Shown here: piece after piece, positions 51,343 through 62,913 of the stretch
Numbering within the stretch: the first letter of the stretch is position 1
Layout: each line of letters starts with the position of its first letter
NCBI GenBank assembly: GCA_963729935.1
Contig: CAVSPW010000005.1
Span: 682,001-746,000 of the forward strand
Direction of reading: 5' to 3'
DNA from: CAIKMD01 sp963729935
GTDB taxonomy: Bacteria; Pseudomonadota; Alphaproteobacteria; ATCC43930; CGMCC-115725
DNA length: 64,000 nucleotides
Made by a program: the position numbers and the translations under genes
The notes under the pieces: generated by a model
What the model was told of the DNA's origin: nothing
Databases searched by the model: none
The model's input: only the letters and a program-made list of their open reading frames with translations

Positions 51343-52158
51343 TTAAGCCGCCTCGCGCTCGAGCCGCGCGACGCGCCTTTGCATGAACCACCAGCCGAGA
51401 CCGGTGGCGACGCGGTTGAGACGGCCATTGGGCGTCAGCCCCACCGCCTTCAGCACCATGGCGATGCCGCGCTCGATATGGCGGCGGCGATAGACCGCAT
51501 AGGCGCGGCGGGCATGGGCGCGGGTCGCGCGCCGGCGATCATAGACCCCGCCGGGATCATTCGCGGCGTGATAGGCGAAGGCGAGCTCGTCATCCTCGGA
51601 TTCGCGGATGCGGCCCAGGGCGATGCCGAGCCGTCCCCAGAAACCCAGGCCTTCGGCTTCGAGATAACGCTGCAGGTGATCGAGGAATAATTTGTAATGG
51701 CGCAACTCGTCGGCGGCGATGCGCCGGCAGATCGCCTGGAGCACGGGCTCGGCGCTGGCTTCGGCGAGCGCCGTATAATAGGAGCTCGTGCCGGTCTCGA
51801 CGATGCAGCGCGCGACAAGCTCGCCGGCGCGCGAGCCGCGCACCGAAGCCTCGGCGGTCAAATCGACGCGAAACCCCGCCGTGAAGCGTGCGCATGCGGC
51901 CGCGTGATCGAAGGAAGGGTCGGCCAGAGCCGCCCAGCGTCCCAAGGCCTGACCGTGCTGTATTTCCTCGGCGCCCCAATTCCGCGCGGCGGCCTGAAAG
52001 AGCGGATCGTCGGCGAAGACGCCGCAAAGATATTGCGCATAATCGGCCCCGTTCTGCTCGACGAGGCTCGCGGCCTTGACGATGCGCAGGATCTCGGGAT
52101 CGACCTTCGCCGGGTCGAACCGGTCCCAGGGAACATCATCGAGAGTCCAGCGGCGCAT
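51343..52158 (-). CDS. Ferritin-like diiron protein downstream of atpC
   Basis: 271 residues from ATG 52158. Four-helix bundle with two carboxylate pairs: WGAEEIQHGQALG and IAADELRHYKLFLDH (E-x2-H type), with acidic residues in VEQNGADYAQYL and VETGTSSYYTALAE as the other ligands. The C-terminal third is basic and would follow the bundle. Fits the broad ferritin-like/rubrerythrin group and could be an oxygenase or an oxidative stress protein. It follows atpC on the same strand after 97 bases. Confidence 0.75.
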   Translation of the reverse strand: MRRWTLDDVPWDRFDPAKVDPEILRIVKAASLVEQNGADYAQYLCGVFADDPLFQAAARNWGAEEIQHGQALGRWAALADPSFDHAAACARFTAGFRVDLTAEASVRGSRAGELVARCIVETGTSSYYTALAEASAEPVLQAICRRIAADELRHYKLFLDHLQRYLEAEGLGFWGRLGIALGRIRESEDDELAFAYHAANDPGGVYDRRRATRAHARRAYAVYRRRHIERGIAMVLKAVGLTPNGRLNRVATGLGWWFMQRRVARLEREAA

Positions 52159-52255
52159 GAGTGCAATTATACGGTAACGCGCAAACGGCGCAAAATCTTC
52201 GATCCCGCGGCCGAGGCCGGCGGAAGCGCGAAGACCGATTCGTCGGGGGTCGCGG

Positions 52256-52704
52256 TCAGTGAACCGCGCCGAGCACCGCGAGCTTTGCCAGGGCGACGCC
52301 GAGTTGACGTTCGGCGGCGCGCAAATTGCGCGCGGCATCCTCGCGCTCGGCGCCCGAGAGGCGCTGCGCTTTATCCCGCAGCCCGGCGATGGTCGTTTCG
52401 AGCAGCTTCGCCTGCGCTTCGATGGCGCCGCGATCGAGCGAAGCGACGGGCACGGCTTCATCGGCGAGCACGGTGCAGCGCTCCGAGGTCACCTCGGCGA
52501 AGCCGCCGGCGACAAAAATCCGCTCGGTCACGGTCTTGTCCTCATAGACGTCGATCACGCCGGGCCGAACGGTCGAGATCAGCAGCGCATGGCCGGGCAG
52601 CACGCCGAAATTGCCTTCGGTGCCGGGCACCACCACCATGCCGACCTGCTCCGACAGGAGAAGCTTCTCGGGCGAGACCAGCTCGAATTGCAGCTTGTCG
52701 GCCA

Positions 52705-52705
<1 letters not shown>
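52256..52705 (-). CDS. atpC: ATP synthase F1 subunit epsilon
   Basis: 149 residues. N-terminal beta domain (LQFELVSPEKLLLSEQVGMV, GTEGNFGVLPGHALLISTVR) and a C-terminal helical part. Start and atpD stop share one base (TGATG). Last gene of atpHAGDC. Confidence 0.96.
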
Positions 52706-54129
<1,424 letters not shown>

Positions 54130-54145
54130 GAGCAGCCGTTCCTCG

Positions 54146-55024
54146 TTAGAGCGCCTCGGCGCCCGAAATGATCTCGATCAGTTCCTTGGTGATGGAGGCC
54201 TGACGCGAGCGATTGTAGGTCGTGTTGAGCGAATCGATCATCTCGCCGGCATTGCGCGTCGCGTTGTCCATCGCGGTCATGCGCGCGCCCTGCTCGGAAG
54301 CGGCGTTCTCCAAGAGCGCCGTATAGATCTGGATCGCAAGATTGCGGGGCAGCAGATCGGCGAGAATCTCGGCCTCTTCCGGCTCGTATTCGTAGATGCC
54401 CTGATTGGGCGCGGGCGATGCCTGCTCCGGCGGGGCGAAAGGAATGAGCGCCTGACGCGTCACGATCTGGCTGATCGCCGACTTGAAACGGTTGTAGACG
54501 ATGGTACAGGCGTCGAACTCGCCGGCGGAGAACCGCGTCAGCAGCCGCTCGGCGATGCCGCGCGCCGCCTCGAAGCTCATCATCGGCCGGCCGACATCGG
54601 TCAGGCTGTCGACGATGAGGCGCGCATAGTCGCGCCGGAGCGCGTCGCGGCCCTTGCGGCCGATGGTCAGAAGCTTCACGGTCTTCCCGGACGCGGTCAG
54701 CTCGCGGATCAGCCGCCGCGAATCGCGCAGGATGGTGGCGTTGAAGCCGCCGGCCAGACCACGGTCCGAGGTCGCGACGACGATGAGATGGGTTTCGTCC
54801 TTGCCGGTGCCGGCAAGAAGCGGCGGCGCATTGGCCATTCCCTTCATATTGGCGGCAAGCGAGCCGAGCATCCGCTCCATGCGTTGCGCATAGGGCCGTG
54901 ACGCCTCGGCCTGCTCCTGCGCGCGCCGCAGGCGCGAGGCCGCCACCATCTTCATCGCCGACGTGATCTTCTGCGTCGAGCGGACGCTTCGGATACGCAG
55001 CCGCAATTCTTTGAGCGTGGCCAT
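54146..55024 (-). CDS. atpG: ATP synthase F1 subunit gamma
   Basis: 292 residues. Central stalk subunit: LKELRLRIRSVRSTQKITSA at the N-terminus and ARMTAMDNATRNAGEMIDSL at the C-terminus form the rotating coiled coil. Normal length and position. Confidence 0.98.
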   Translation of the reverse strand: MATLKELRLRIRSVRSTQKITSAMKMVAASRLRRAQEQAEASRPYAQRMERMLGSLAANMKGMANAPPLLAGTGKDETHLIVVATSDRGLAGGFNATILRDSRRLIRELTASGKTVKLLTIGRKGRDALRRDYARLIVDSLTDVGRPMMSFEAARGIAERLLTRFSAGEFDACTIVYNRFKSAISQIVTRQALIPFAPPEQASPAPNQGIYEYEPEEAEILADLLPRNLAIQIYTALLENAASEQGARMTAMDNATRNAGEMIDSLNTTYNRSRQASITKELIEIISGAEAL

Positions 55025-55043
55025 GACGCGCTAGCGCACCCCG

Positions 55044-56573
<1,530 letters not shown>

Positions 56574-56574
56574 G

Positions 56575-57135
56575 TTATGCGACCCCCTTCATGGCGAGCT
56601 GCAAACGTTGCAGCTTGCTGCTGAGCGACGCATCGACCATGCGCGAGCCCAGCTTGACGATCAGGCCCCCGAGCAAGCTCGGATCGACCCTCAATTCGAT
56701 GGCGACTTTGCCGCCGACCGCGCGCCGCAGCTTTTCGTCGAGCGTCTGGCGCTGCGCCGCGGTCAGTTCTTGCGCCGCGATCACCTGCGCGGTGACCTCG
56801 CCGCGACGGAACGCGAGTTCGGCGAGATAGGCTTGGATCACTTGCGGCACGACGAAGAGCCGACGGTTGCGCGCCAAGAGCCCAAGGATGTTGCGCACCA
56901 GGGGCTGAAACCCCGCGCGCTCGGCCAGGGCGGCAATCGCCTTGCCTTGCTCGGCGCGCGTCAGGACCGGGCTGCGGATGAGACGGCGGAGATCGGCGCT
57001 CTCATCGATCAGGCCGCGCAAGGCGCGCAAATCCGTGGCCACCTCGTCGAGAGCCTTCGCCTCGTCCGCAAGTTCATAAAGCGCCGTCGCATAGCGCTCT
57101 CCGAGCTCGCTGCCGGCTGTGGATTCGGATGCCAC
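56575..57135 (-). CDS. atpH: ATP synthase F1 subunit delta
   Basis: 186 residues from GTG 57135, the family start (ELGERYATALYELADEAKAL); GAGGG is about ten bases upstream. ATG 57201 would add 22 residues unlike the family. C-terminal DPSLLGGLIVKLGSRMVDAS is typical. It joins F1 to the peripheral stalk. First gene of the operon; F0 genes are not in the window. Confidence 0.93.
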   Translation of the reverse strand: MASESTAGSELGERYATALYELADEAKALDEVATDLRALRGLIDESADLRRLIRSPVLTRAEQGKAIAALAERAGFQPLVRNILGLLARNRRLFVVPQVIQAYLAELAFRRGEVTAQVIAAQELTAAQRQTLDEKLRRAVGGKVAIELRVDPSLLGGLIVKLGSRMVDASLSSKLQRLQLAMKGVA

Positions 57136-57712
57136 GTTGAAAGAGCCCTCGTTTGCTCCGGGACGAAGTGCGGGTTGCGCCGGAAGTTCTTGAAATGACA
57201 CGTTTTCCGTTGGGTCGCCGAGGTCTTGGCCCCCCTCACTGCCACCCGTCCGGAAAGCGGCCGGTTTTTAACACAAGGGCTTCGCACGCGCAACCGGCCG
57301 CACCTCGACACTTTGTCTCAGGCGCGCCGCGCTGAAAGACAACGACAAATTGGCTTTGCTTCGTAATTTTCAGACGCGCGCCGATGGCGGCCGCCTTTCG
57401 TTGAACGCTAAACACATACACAGACCCGAGATGGCTCGCGATCCGCCGTGATCAGCGTCATCAGGAGGTGACGAGTCAAGAGAAGTTTCACTCTCTTTCT
57501 CGCTTTCTCGCAGGTCGAAAAACCGGCCTTCGCCAACTCGTACGCTGTTTTCATACGCCTAGTGCCGGGCGGCGACAAGCTCCCGCGCCGGTTTCGCGCG
57601 CGGCCACGGGGCCGGTGCGATGGATCGAGGCACCATGCGGCTTGCCGCAACGCCTGTCCGGCGCGAGAATGACGTCACCTGGAAACGCCTGCAAAAAACA
57701 CCGAGGTCGATC
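57136..57712. other. Divergent region between atpH and the VOC gene
   Basis: About 580 bases, or 510 if atpH starts at 57201. It should hold the atp operon promoter (leftward) and the VOC promoter (rightward). No supported gene, and no promoter I could call with confidence. Confidence 0.5.
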
Positions 57713-58138
57713 ATGGCAAAGCCGAAGATTCGTCATCTCGCCATTCTGGCGCGCAATCCGAAGAAGATGGCCGATTATTACACCAAGGTCTTCGACATGG
57801 AGATCATCCACCAGAACCCGGCCGGAACCGCGTTCTTCTTGAGCGACGGCTATATCACGATGGCCGTGCTGCCGCACAAGCTCGAGAGCGACGGCCAGGT
57901 CGGCATCAATCATTTCGGCTTCCAGGTGGACGATATCGGGGCGATCACGAAGAAGATCGCGGCCTTCGACATCGAGGAGCCCAAGAAGCGCCCGGCGGAC
58001 CGTCCTTATGCCGAATTCCGCGGCTGCGACACGGAAGGCAATGCTTTCGATCTGTCGGAGCACGGTTTCGAGCGCGCCGAAACCAATGAAGAGCGCGACT
58101 CGAAGAGCCTCAAGGCGAAGGAAAAGGCGCTCGCCTAG
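57713..58138 (+). CDS. VOC-family (glyoxalase/dioxygenase fold) protein
   Basis: 141 residues from ATG 57713, with GAGG seven bases upstream. KIRHLAILARNPKKMADYYT and GINHFGFQVDDI carry the two metal histidines, and YAEFRGCDTEGNAFDLSEHG the acidic ligand. One VOC domain with a lysine-rich tail. Enzyme activity unknown. Confidence 0.87.
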   Translation: MAKPKIRHLAILARNPKKMADYYTKVFDMEIIHQNPAGTAFFLSDGYITMAVLPHKLESDGQVGINHFGFQVDDIGAITKKIAAFDIEEPKKRPADRPYAEFRGCDTEGNAFDLSEHGFERAETNEERDSKSLKAKEKALA

Positions 58139-58208
58139 ACCTCGCCTGGACAATGCCGCGCCGCCGCCCGGCCGATGCTGGACGGCGACGTGGCACGGGC
58201 GAAGCGCG

Positions 58209-60425
58209 CTACAGAAAACTGTAGGGGTCGACATCGACCTGAACGCGCACGGTGCCCGCGACTTTGACCCGGGCCAGCCATTGCCGCAGCACGGCCTGGA
58301 GATTGACGTCGCGGCGCGCCTTTAACAGAAAGCGGCGGCGGTGGCGGCCGCGCAAGATGCGCAAGGGCGCGGGCGCCGGACCCAAGACTTCGACCCCCGG
58401 CAGATGCGGTGCGGCCCGCGCGAAGGCGCGGGCGGCGAGATCCGCCGAAGCGTCGTCGGGCCCCGAAAGGATGACCGCGGCGAGCCGGCCAAAAGGCGGC
58501 ATGCCATGCGCCTTGCGCTGCTCGGCCTCGATCGCGAAAAAGCGGTCGCGGTCGTCCTGCATTAAGGCCGCCATGACGCCGTGCTCGGGCATCCAGGTCT
58601 GCAGATAGACGATCCCCGGTCGCTCGGCGCGGCCGGCGCGCCCGGCGACCTGATGGAGGAGCTGGAACGTGCGCTCGGCCGCGCGGAGATCGCCGCCCGC
58701 CAAGCCCAGATCGGCATCGACCACGCCGACCAGGGTCAGGAGCGGGAAGTGATGACCCTTCGCCACCACTTGTGTCCCGATCAACACGTCGATCTCGTGC
58801 GCTTCGACCGCGCGGATCAGCTCTTCGGCAGCGCGCGGGCCGGTGAGCGTGTCGGACGCCATCACGCCCAATCGCGCGTCCGGGAAGCGCGCGGCCATTT
58901 CCTCGCTCAGCCGCTCGATCCCGGGACCGCAGGGAACGAAGCTCTTGGCTTCGCCGCAATGGGGACAGAGAGCGGGAATCGGCTCGGCGTGGCCGCAATG
59001 ATGGCATTGCAACTGCCCCAACAGCCGGTGCTCGACCAGCCACGCGGTGCAGTTGGGACATTCGAGCCGATGCCCGCAAGCGCGGCACAGGGTGAGCGGC
59101 GCGTAACCGCGCCGATTGAGGAACAGCATCGCCTGTTCGCCGGCTTCGAGCGTCTCGGCCATTGCCGCGACCAGCGGCGGCGAGAGAAAGCGTTGCCGCT
59201 CGGGCGGATTGCGGCGCATGTCGACGACGCGGATTTCGGGCATTTGCGCATCGCCGAAGCGCGCCGGCAGATGAAGGCGGCGATAGCGCCCCTGATCGAC
59301 ATTGACGAGGGTTTCGAGCGATGGCGTCGCCGACACCAGCACGATGGGCAGCTTCGCCAGCGAAGCGCGCACCACCGCCATGTCGCGCGCGTGATAGATG
59401 ACGCCTTCTTCCTGCTTGTACGAAAGATCCTGTTCCTCGTCGACGACGATGAGGCCGAGATCGGGAAAGGGCAGAAAGAGCGCCGAGCGCGCGCCCACCA
59501 CCACCGGCGCCTTGCCCTCGGCGACATCGCGCCACGTGTCGCGCCGCTGCGCGTGGCTCAGCTCGGAATGCCACAGCACCGGCGGCGTGCCGAAACGCGC
59601 CGCAAAGCGCGCGAGCCACTGCGCCGATAGCGCGATCTCGGGCAGAAGCACGAGCGCCTGCTTGCCGCGCGCAAGGCACGCCGCGATCGCGGCGAAGTAA
59701 ACCTCGGTCTTGCCCGAGCCGGTAACGCCGTCGAGAAGCGTGACCGAGAATCGATCCTGCTCGACCGAGGTTGCGAGCTCGCGCGCGGCTTCTTCCTGCG
59801 CGGGCGAAAGATCGAGGCCCGCGCGGCGAAAATCGGGCAAGGCTTGCGGCGGCCGGCGGGGCAGATCCACCGGATCGAGCAGCCCGGCCGCCGCGCAGGC
59901 ACGCACGACGCCGCTGCCGCAGGCCGCGCGGCGCGCCAGATCGACGGCCGGCGAGGCCGGTCCTTCCGCCGCCGCCAGCAAGACGCGCCGGCGCGATGGG
60001 GTGAGCGCGCCGTCCCCGGCCGCGAGCGCGGCGCGGCCGGCCTCGCTTATCGCGAAGCCCGCGAGCGGCCGCGGCGGATCGAGCGCGTCGGGCACGCTCA
60101 TCGCCATGCGCAGCACGGCGCCCGGCGACGCCAAGGTATAATTCGCAACCCAATCGATGAAGCGCCGCAATTCCGCGGCGAGCGGCGGCACGCCCAAAGG
60201 CTGAGCGAGGTTTTTCAATTTCGCCGCGGCTACTTCGCCCGACGCGCCGCCCCACACGACGCCGGCAAGCTTGCGGTTGCCCAGCGGCGCGAGGACGAAA
60301 TCGCCCGGTGCCACATTCCATTCGGGCGGAATCCGATAGTCGTATGCGCCGGCCAAGGGCAACGGCAACAGAACGCTCACATGGCGTTCCGCGCTTTCGG
60401 CTGAACTGGCGCGGCGCTCCGGCAT
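58209..60425 (-). CDS. priA: Primosomal protein N' (replication restart helicase)
   Basis: 738 residues. N-terminal DNA-binding part, Walker A GVTGSGKTEVYFAAIAACLA, motif II VVDEEQDLSYKQEEG, and zinc-binding cysteine pairs CRACGHRLECPNC and CHHCG with CPHCGE. Motifs V-VI: GTQVVAKGHHFPLLTLVGVV and QVAGRAGRAERPG. It reloads the replisome at stalled forks. Motif II reads DEEQ instead of the usual DEEH; the codon is CAG. Convergent with the VOC gene. Confidence 0.97.
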   Translation of the reverse strand: MPERRASSAESAERHVSVLLPLPLAGAYDYRIPPEWNVAPGDFVLAPLGNRKLAGVVWGGASGEVAAAKLKNLAQPLGVPPLAAELRRFIDWVANYTLASPGAVLRMAMSVPDALDPPRPLAGFAISEAGRAALAAGDGALTPSRRRVLLAAAEGPASPAVDLARRAACGSGVVRACAAAGLLDPVDLPRRPPQALPDFRRAGLDLSPAQEEAARELATSVEQDRFSVTLLDGVTGSGKTEVYFAAIAACLARGKQALVLLPEIALSAQWLARFAARFGTPPVLWHSELSHAQRRDTWRDVAEGKAPVVVGARSALFLPFPDLGLIVVDEEQDLSYKQEEGVIYHARDMAVVRASLAKLPIVLVSATPSLETLVNVDQGRYRRLHLPARFGDAQMPEIRVVDMRRNPPERQRFLSPPLVAAMAETLEAGEQAMLFLNRRGYAPLTLCRACGHRLECPNCTAWLVEHRLLGQLQCHHCGHAEPIPALCPHCGEAKSFVPCGPGIERLSEEMAARFPDARLGVMASDTLTGPRAAEELIRAVEAHEIDVLIGTQVVAKGHHFPLLTLVGVVDADLGLAGGDLRAAERTFQLLHQVAGRAGRAERPGIVYLQTWMPEHGVMAALMQDDRDRFFAIEAEQRKAHGMPPFGRLAAVILSGPDDASADLAARAFARAAPHLPGVEVLGPAPAPLRILRGRHRRRFLLKARRDVNLQAVLRQWLARVKVAGTVRVQVDVDPYSFL

Positions 60426-60485
60426 GGGCTAGACTTTTAGTCGGAAAGTGCAACACGCGCCACGCAAACGGAAAAGAGACAGCGC

Positions 60486-61172
60486 ATGAAATTCTTCATC
60501 GACACTGCGGACCTCGGCGAGATTCGCGACCTTGCCGCGACCGGTCTTGTCGATGGCGTCACCACCAACCCGTCTCTGGTGTCAAAGTCGGGCCGCAAAT
60601 TTCTCGATGTGGTGCGCGAGATCTGCGCCGTGGTGCCGGGTCCGGTGAGCGCCGAGGTCACCGCGACCGACGCGCCGACCATGCTCGCCGAGGGAAGAAA
60701 GCTTGCCAAGCTGGCGAAGAACGTCACCGTCAAAGTGCCGTTGACGCCGGACGGGCTCAAGGCCTGCCGCGCCTTGGCGCAGGAAGGCACGATGGTCAAT
60801 GTGACCTTGTGCTTCTCCGCGGCACAGGCGATTCTGGCCGCGAAGGCCGGCGCAAGCTTCGTTTCGCCTTTCGTGGGCCGGCTCGACGATGTCGGCCAGA
60901 GCGGCATGGCGCTGATCGCCGAAATCGTCTCGATCTACCGAAATTACCCGCAATTCAAGACCGAAGTGCTGGTCGCCTCGATTCGCCATCCGATGCATGT
61001 CGTCGAGGCGGCGAAGATGGGCGCGCATGTGGGCACGCTTCCGCCCAATGTGCTGCGCCAGATGTTCGCGCATCCGCTGACCGACAAGGGTCTCGCGGCG
61101 TTTCTGGCCGATTGGAAGAAGACCGGCCAATCGATCTTGGGCGACGGCGAGAAAGCCGCTGCGGCGGAATAG
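60486..61172 (+). CDS. fsa: Fructose-6-phosphate aldolase / transaldolase (small type)
   Basis: 228 residues. MKFFIDTADLGEIRDLAATG, VDGVTTNPSLV, Schiff-base lysine in NVTVKVPLTPDGLKA, and SPFVGRLDDVG. Small transaldolases of this length often have true transaldolase activity, so both names are possible. An AAAGAGAC ribosome-like site precedes. Part of the conserved priA-fsa-DUF484-xerC arrangement. Confidence 0.94.
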   Translation: MKFFIDTADLGEIRDLAATGLVDGVTTNPSLVSKSGRKFLDVVREICAVVPGPVSAEVTATDAPTMLAEGRKLAKLAKNVTVKVPLTPDGLKACRALAQEGTMVNVTLCFSAAQAILAAKAGASFVSPFVGRLDDVGQSGMALIAEIVSIYRNYPQFKTEVLVASIRHPMHVVEAAKMGAHVGTLPPNVLRQMFAHPLTDKGLAAFLADWKKTGQSILGDGEKAAAAE

Positions 61173-61192
61173 GATCGCGGATAGGATTGGGA

Positions 61193-61954
61193 ATGGACCT
61201 CCCGAAGGACAAGAAAGCCGTGCCGCCGCCGCCGCCGCCGCAATTGCCGGCGGCGAAGGCTGGGGAGCCGGCGGCCGCCGAGGTTCTCGACTATCTGCGC
61301 CGGCATCCGGATTTCCTCGTCGCCCATCCCGATCTGCTTTCTGTGCTGACGCCGCCCAGGCTCGATCGCGGCGATCGCGTCGTCGACATGCAGCATTTCA
61401 TGGTCCAGCATCAGCGCGCCGAGATCGCGCGGCTGAAAAGCCAGCAGAAGAGCCTCATCGCGACGTCCAGGGCCAATCTCGCGGGACAGGCGCGCATCCA
61501 CGCCGCGGTCCTGGCGATTCTGGCGGCGACGAGCTTCGAGCAGCTCATCCAGATCGTGACCACCGACCTCGCGAACCTGCTCGACGCCGATGTCGTGACG
61601 ATCGCGGTCGAGCGCCAGGCCTCGAGCCAGACGCCACAGCGGCCGCGCATTCAGCACAACGGCGTGCAGATCCTCGACTTCGGAACGGTGAGCGACGTGC
61701 TGGGCCCGGAGCGCGATGTGCTTCTGCAAACCGATATCCAGGGCGATGTGCGGCTCTTCGGCGACGGCGCGGGCCTGGTGCGCTCGGCGGCGCTGCTGCG
61801 CCTGCCGGTGAGCGCGAAGGCGCCGGCCGGCATGCTCTGCATCGGCATGCGCAAACCCGGCAAGTTCCATGCGGGGCAGGGCACGGAGTTGCTCTCTTTC
61901 CTGGCCCGCGCGCTCGGCATCACCATCGCCGCATGGCTCGATCTGTCGGCCTAG
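61193..61954 (+). CDS. DUF484 family protein (GAF-like domain)
   Basis: 253 residues from ATG 61193. Proline-rich start, then EVLDYLRRHPDFLVAHPDLL, the DUF484 signature. A coiled coil follows, then a GAF-like domain (QLIQIVTTDLANLLDADVVT to LARALGITIAAWLDL). Unknown function, but nearly always upstream of xerC; here the two overlap by 22 bases. Confidence 0.93.
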   Translation: MDLPKDKKAVPPPPPPQLPAAKAGEPAAAEVLDYLRRHPDFLVAHPDLLSVLTPPRLDRGDRVVDMQHFMVQHQRAEIARLKSQQKSLIATSRANLAGQARIHAAVLAILAATSFEQLIQIVTTDLANLLDADVVTIAVERQASSQTPQRPRIQHNGVQILDFGTVSDVLGPERDVLLQTDIQGDVRLFGDGAGLVRSAALLRLPVSAKAPAGMLCIGMRKPGKFHAGQGTELLSFLARALGITIAAWLDLSA

Positions 61955-62904
61955 AATCCGCTCGCGCAGACGCGGCGCGCTTCCTCGCCGCGGCCGATCT
62001 GCAAGACCTCATCGCGCAATGGCTGAGCTGGCTTCAACACGAGCGCCGTGCCTCGCCCCATACGGTTGCCGCCTATGGCAGCGACCTCGCCGCGTTCCTC
62101 GATTTTCTCGCCCAACATCGCGGCGGTGCGACCGCGCTTGCCGATCTCGAAGCGCTGACGCAAGCCGATTTTCGCGCCTTCCTCGCCGCGCGCGTCAATG
62201 CCCGAATGCAGCGCAGCTCGACGGCGCGCGCGCTTTCGGTGCTGCGCGGCTTCTTCCGCTTCCTCGACCGGCGCGGCGCGGTCAAGAACGCGGCGCTCGC
62301 CGCGGTGCGTACGCCGAAGCTGCCCAAATCCCTGCCGCGCGCGCTCTCGATCGAGGAGGCGCAAGACGCGCTCGATCTGGCGCCGACGCTCGCCCGCCAT
62401 GCTTGGGAAGGGAAGCGCGATCTCGCGATCTTCACGCTGCTCTATGGCGGAGGCTTGCGCATCGGCGAGGCGCTTGGCTTGACGCGCCGCGAGGCGCCGA
62501 TGAAGGCCGGCGCCGTCGCCATCGCCGGCAAGGGCGGCAAGACGCGGCTCGTTCCCATCCTTCCCGCCGTGGCCGACGCCGTGAAGCTCTATCTCGCCGC
62601 CTGCCCGCATGACTTGGCCGCGGACGGCCCGCTTTTCGTCGGCCTGCGCGGCAAGGCGCTCAACCCGCGCCAAGTTCAAGGACAGATGGCGAAGCTGCGC
62701 GCGTTGTTGGGATTGGACGAGCACGCAACCCCGCATGCATGGCGCCATAGTTTCGCGACGCATCTCCTGGGCGAAGGCGCCGATCTGCGCGCCATCCAGG
62801 AGCTTTTGGGCCATGCGAGTCTGTCGACGACGCAGCGCTATACCGCGGTCGATGCGGCGCGGCTTGCCACGGTCTACGACAAGGCGCATCCGCGGGCCAA
62901 GTGA
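61933..62904 (+). CDS. xerC: Tyrosine recombinase XerC
   Basis: 323 residues. N-terminal SAM-like DNA-binding domain (WLSWLQHERRASPHTVAAYG) and catalytic domain with arginine in GGGLRIGEALGL, lysine in KGGKTR, HAWRHSFATHLL, LGHASLSTTQRYTAVD (nucleophile tyrosine). All six catalytic residues are present. It resolves chromosome dimers at dif with XerD. The context and length favour XerC and not a phage integrase. Confidence 0.95.
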   Translation: MARSVGLESARADAARFLAAADLQDLIAQWLSWLQHERRASPHTVAAYGSDLAAFLDFLAQHRGGATALADLEALTQADFRAFLAARVNARMQRSSTARALSVLRGFFRFLDRRGAVKNAALAAVRTPKLPKSLPRALSIEEAQDALDLAPTLARHAWEGKRDLAIFTLLYGGGLRIGEALGLTRREAPMKAGAVAIAGKGGKTRLVPILPAVADAVKLYLAACPHDLAADGPLFVGLRGKALNPRQVQGQMAKLRALLGLDEHATPHAWRHSFATHLLGEGADLRAIQELLGHASLSTTQRYTAVDAARLATVYDKAHPRAK

Positions 62905-62913
62905 TAGATCCGA

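Noticed and set aside
58135..60456. A 773-codon open frame on the same strand as priA but in another frame
   Set aside because: Arginine/alanine-rich with no domain; produced by high GC content. priA fits the other frame with all helicase motifs.
61933..62904. Tyrosine recombinase as a sign of an integrated element
   Set aside because: Its motifs and the DUF484-xerC overlap identify chromosomal XerC; no att repeats or phage genes were seen.
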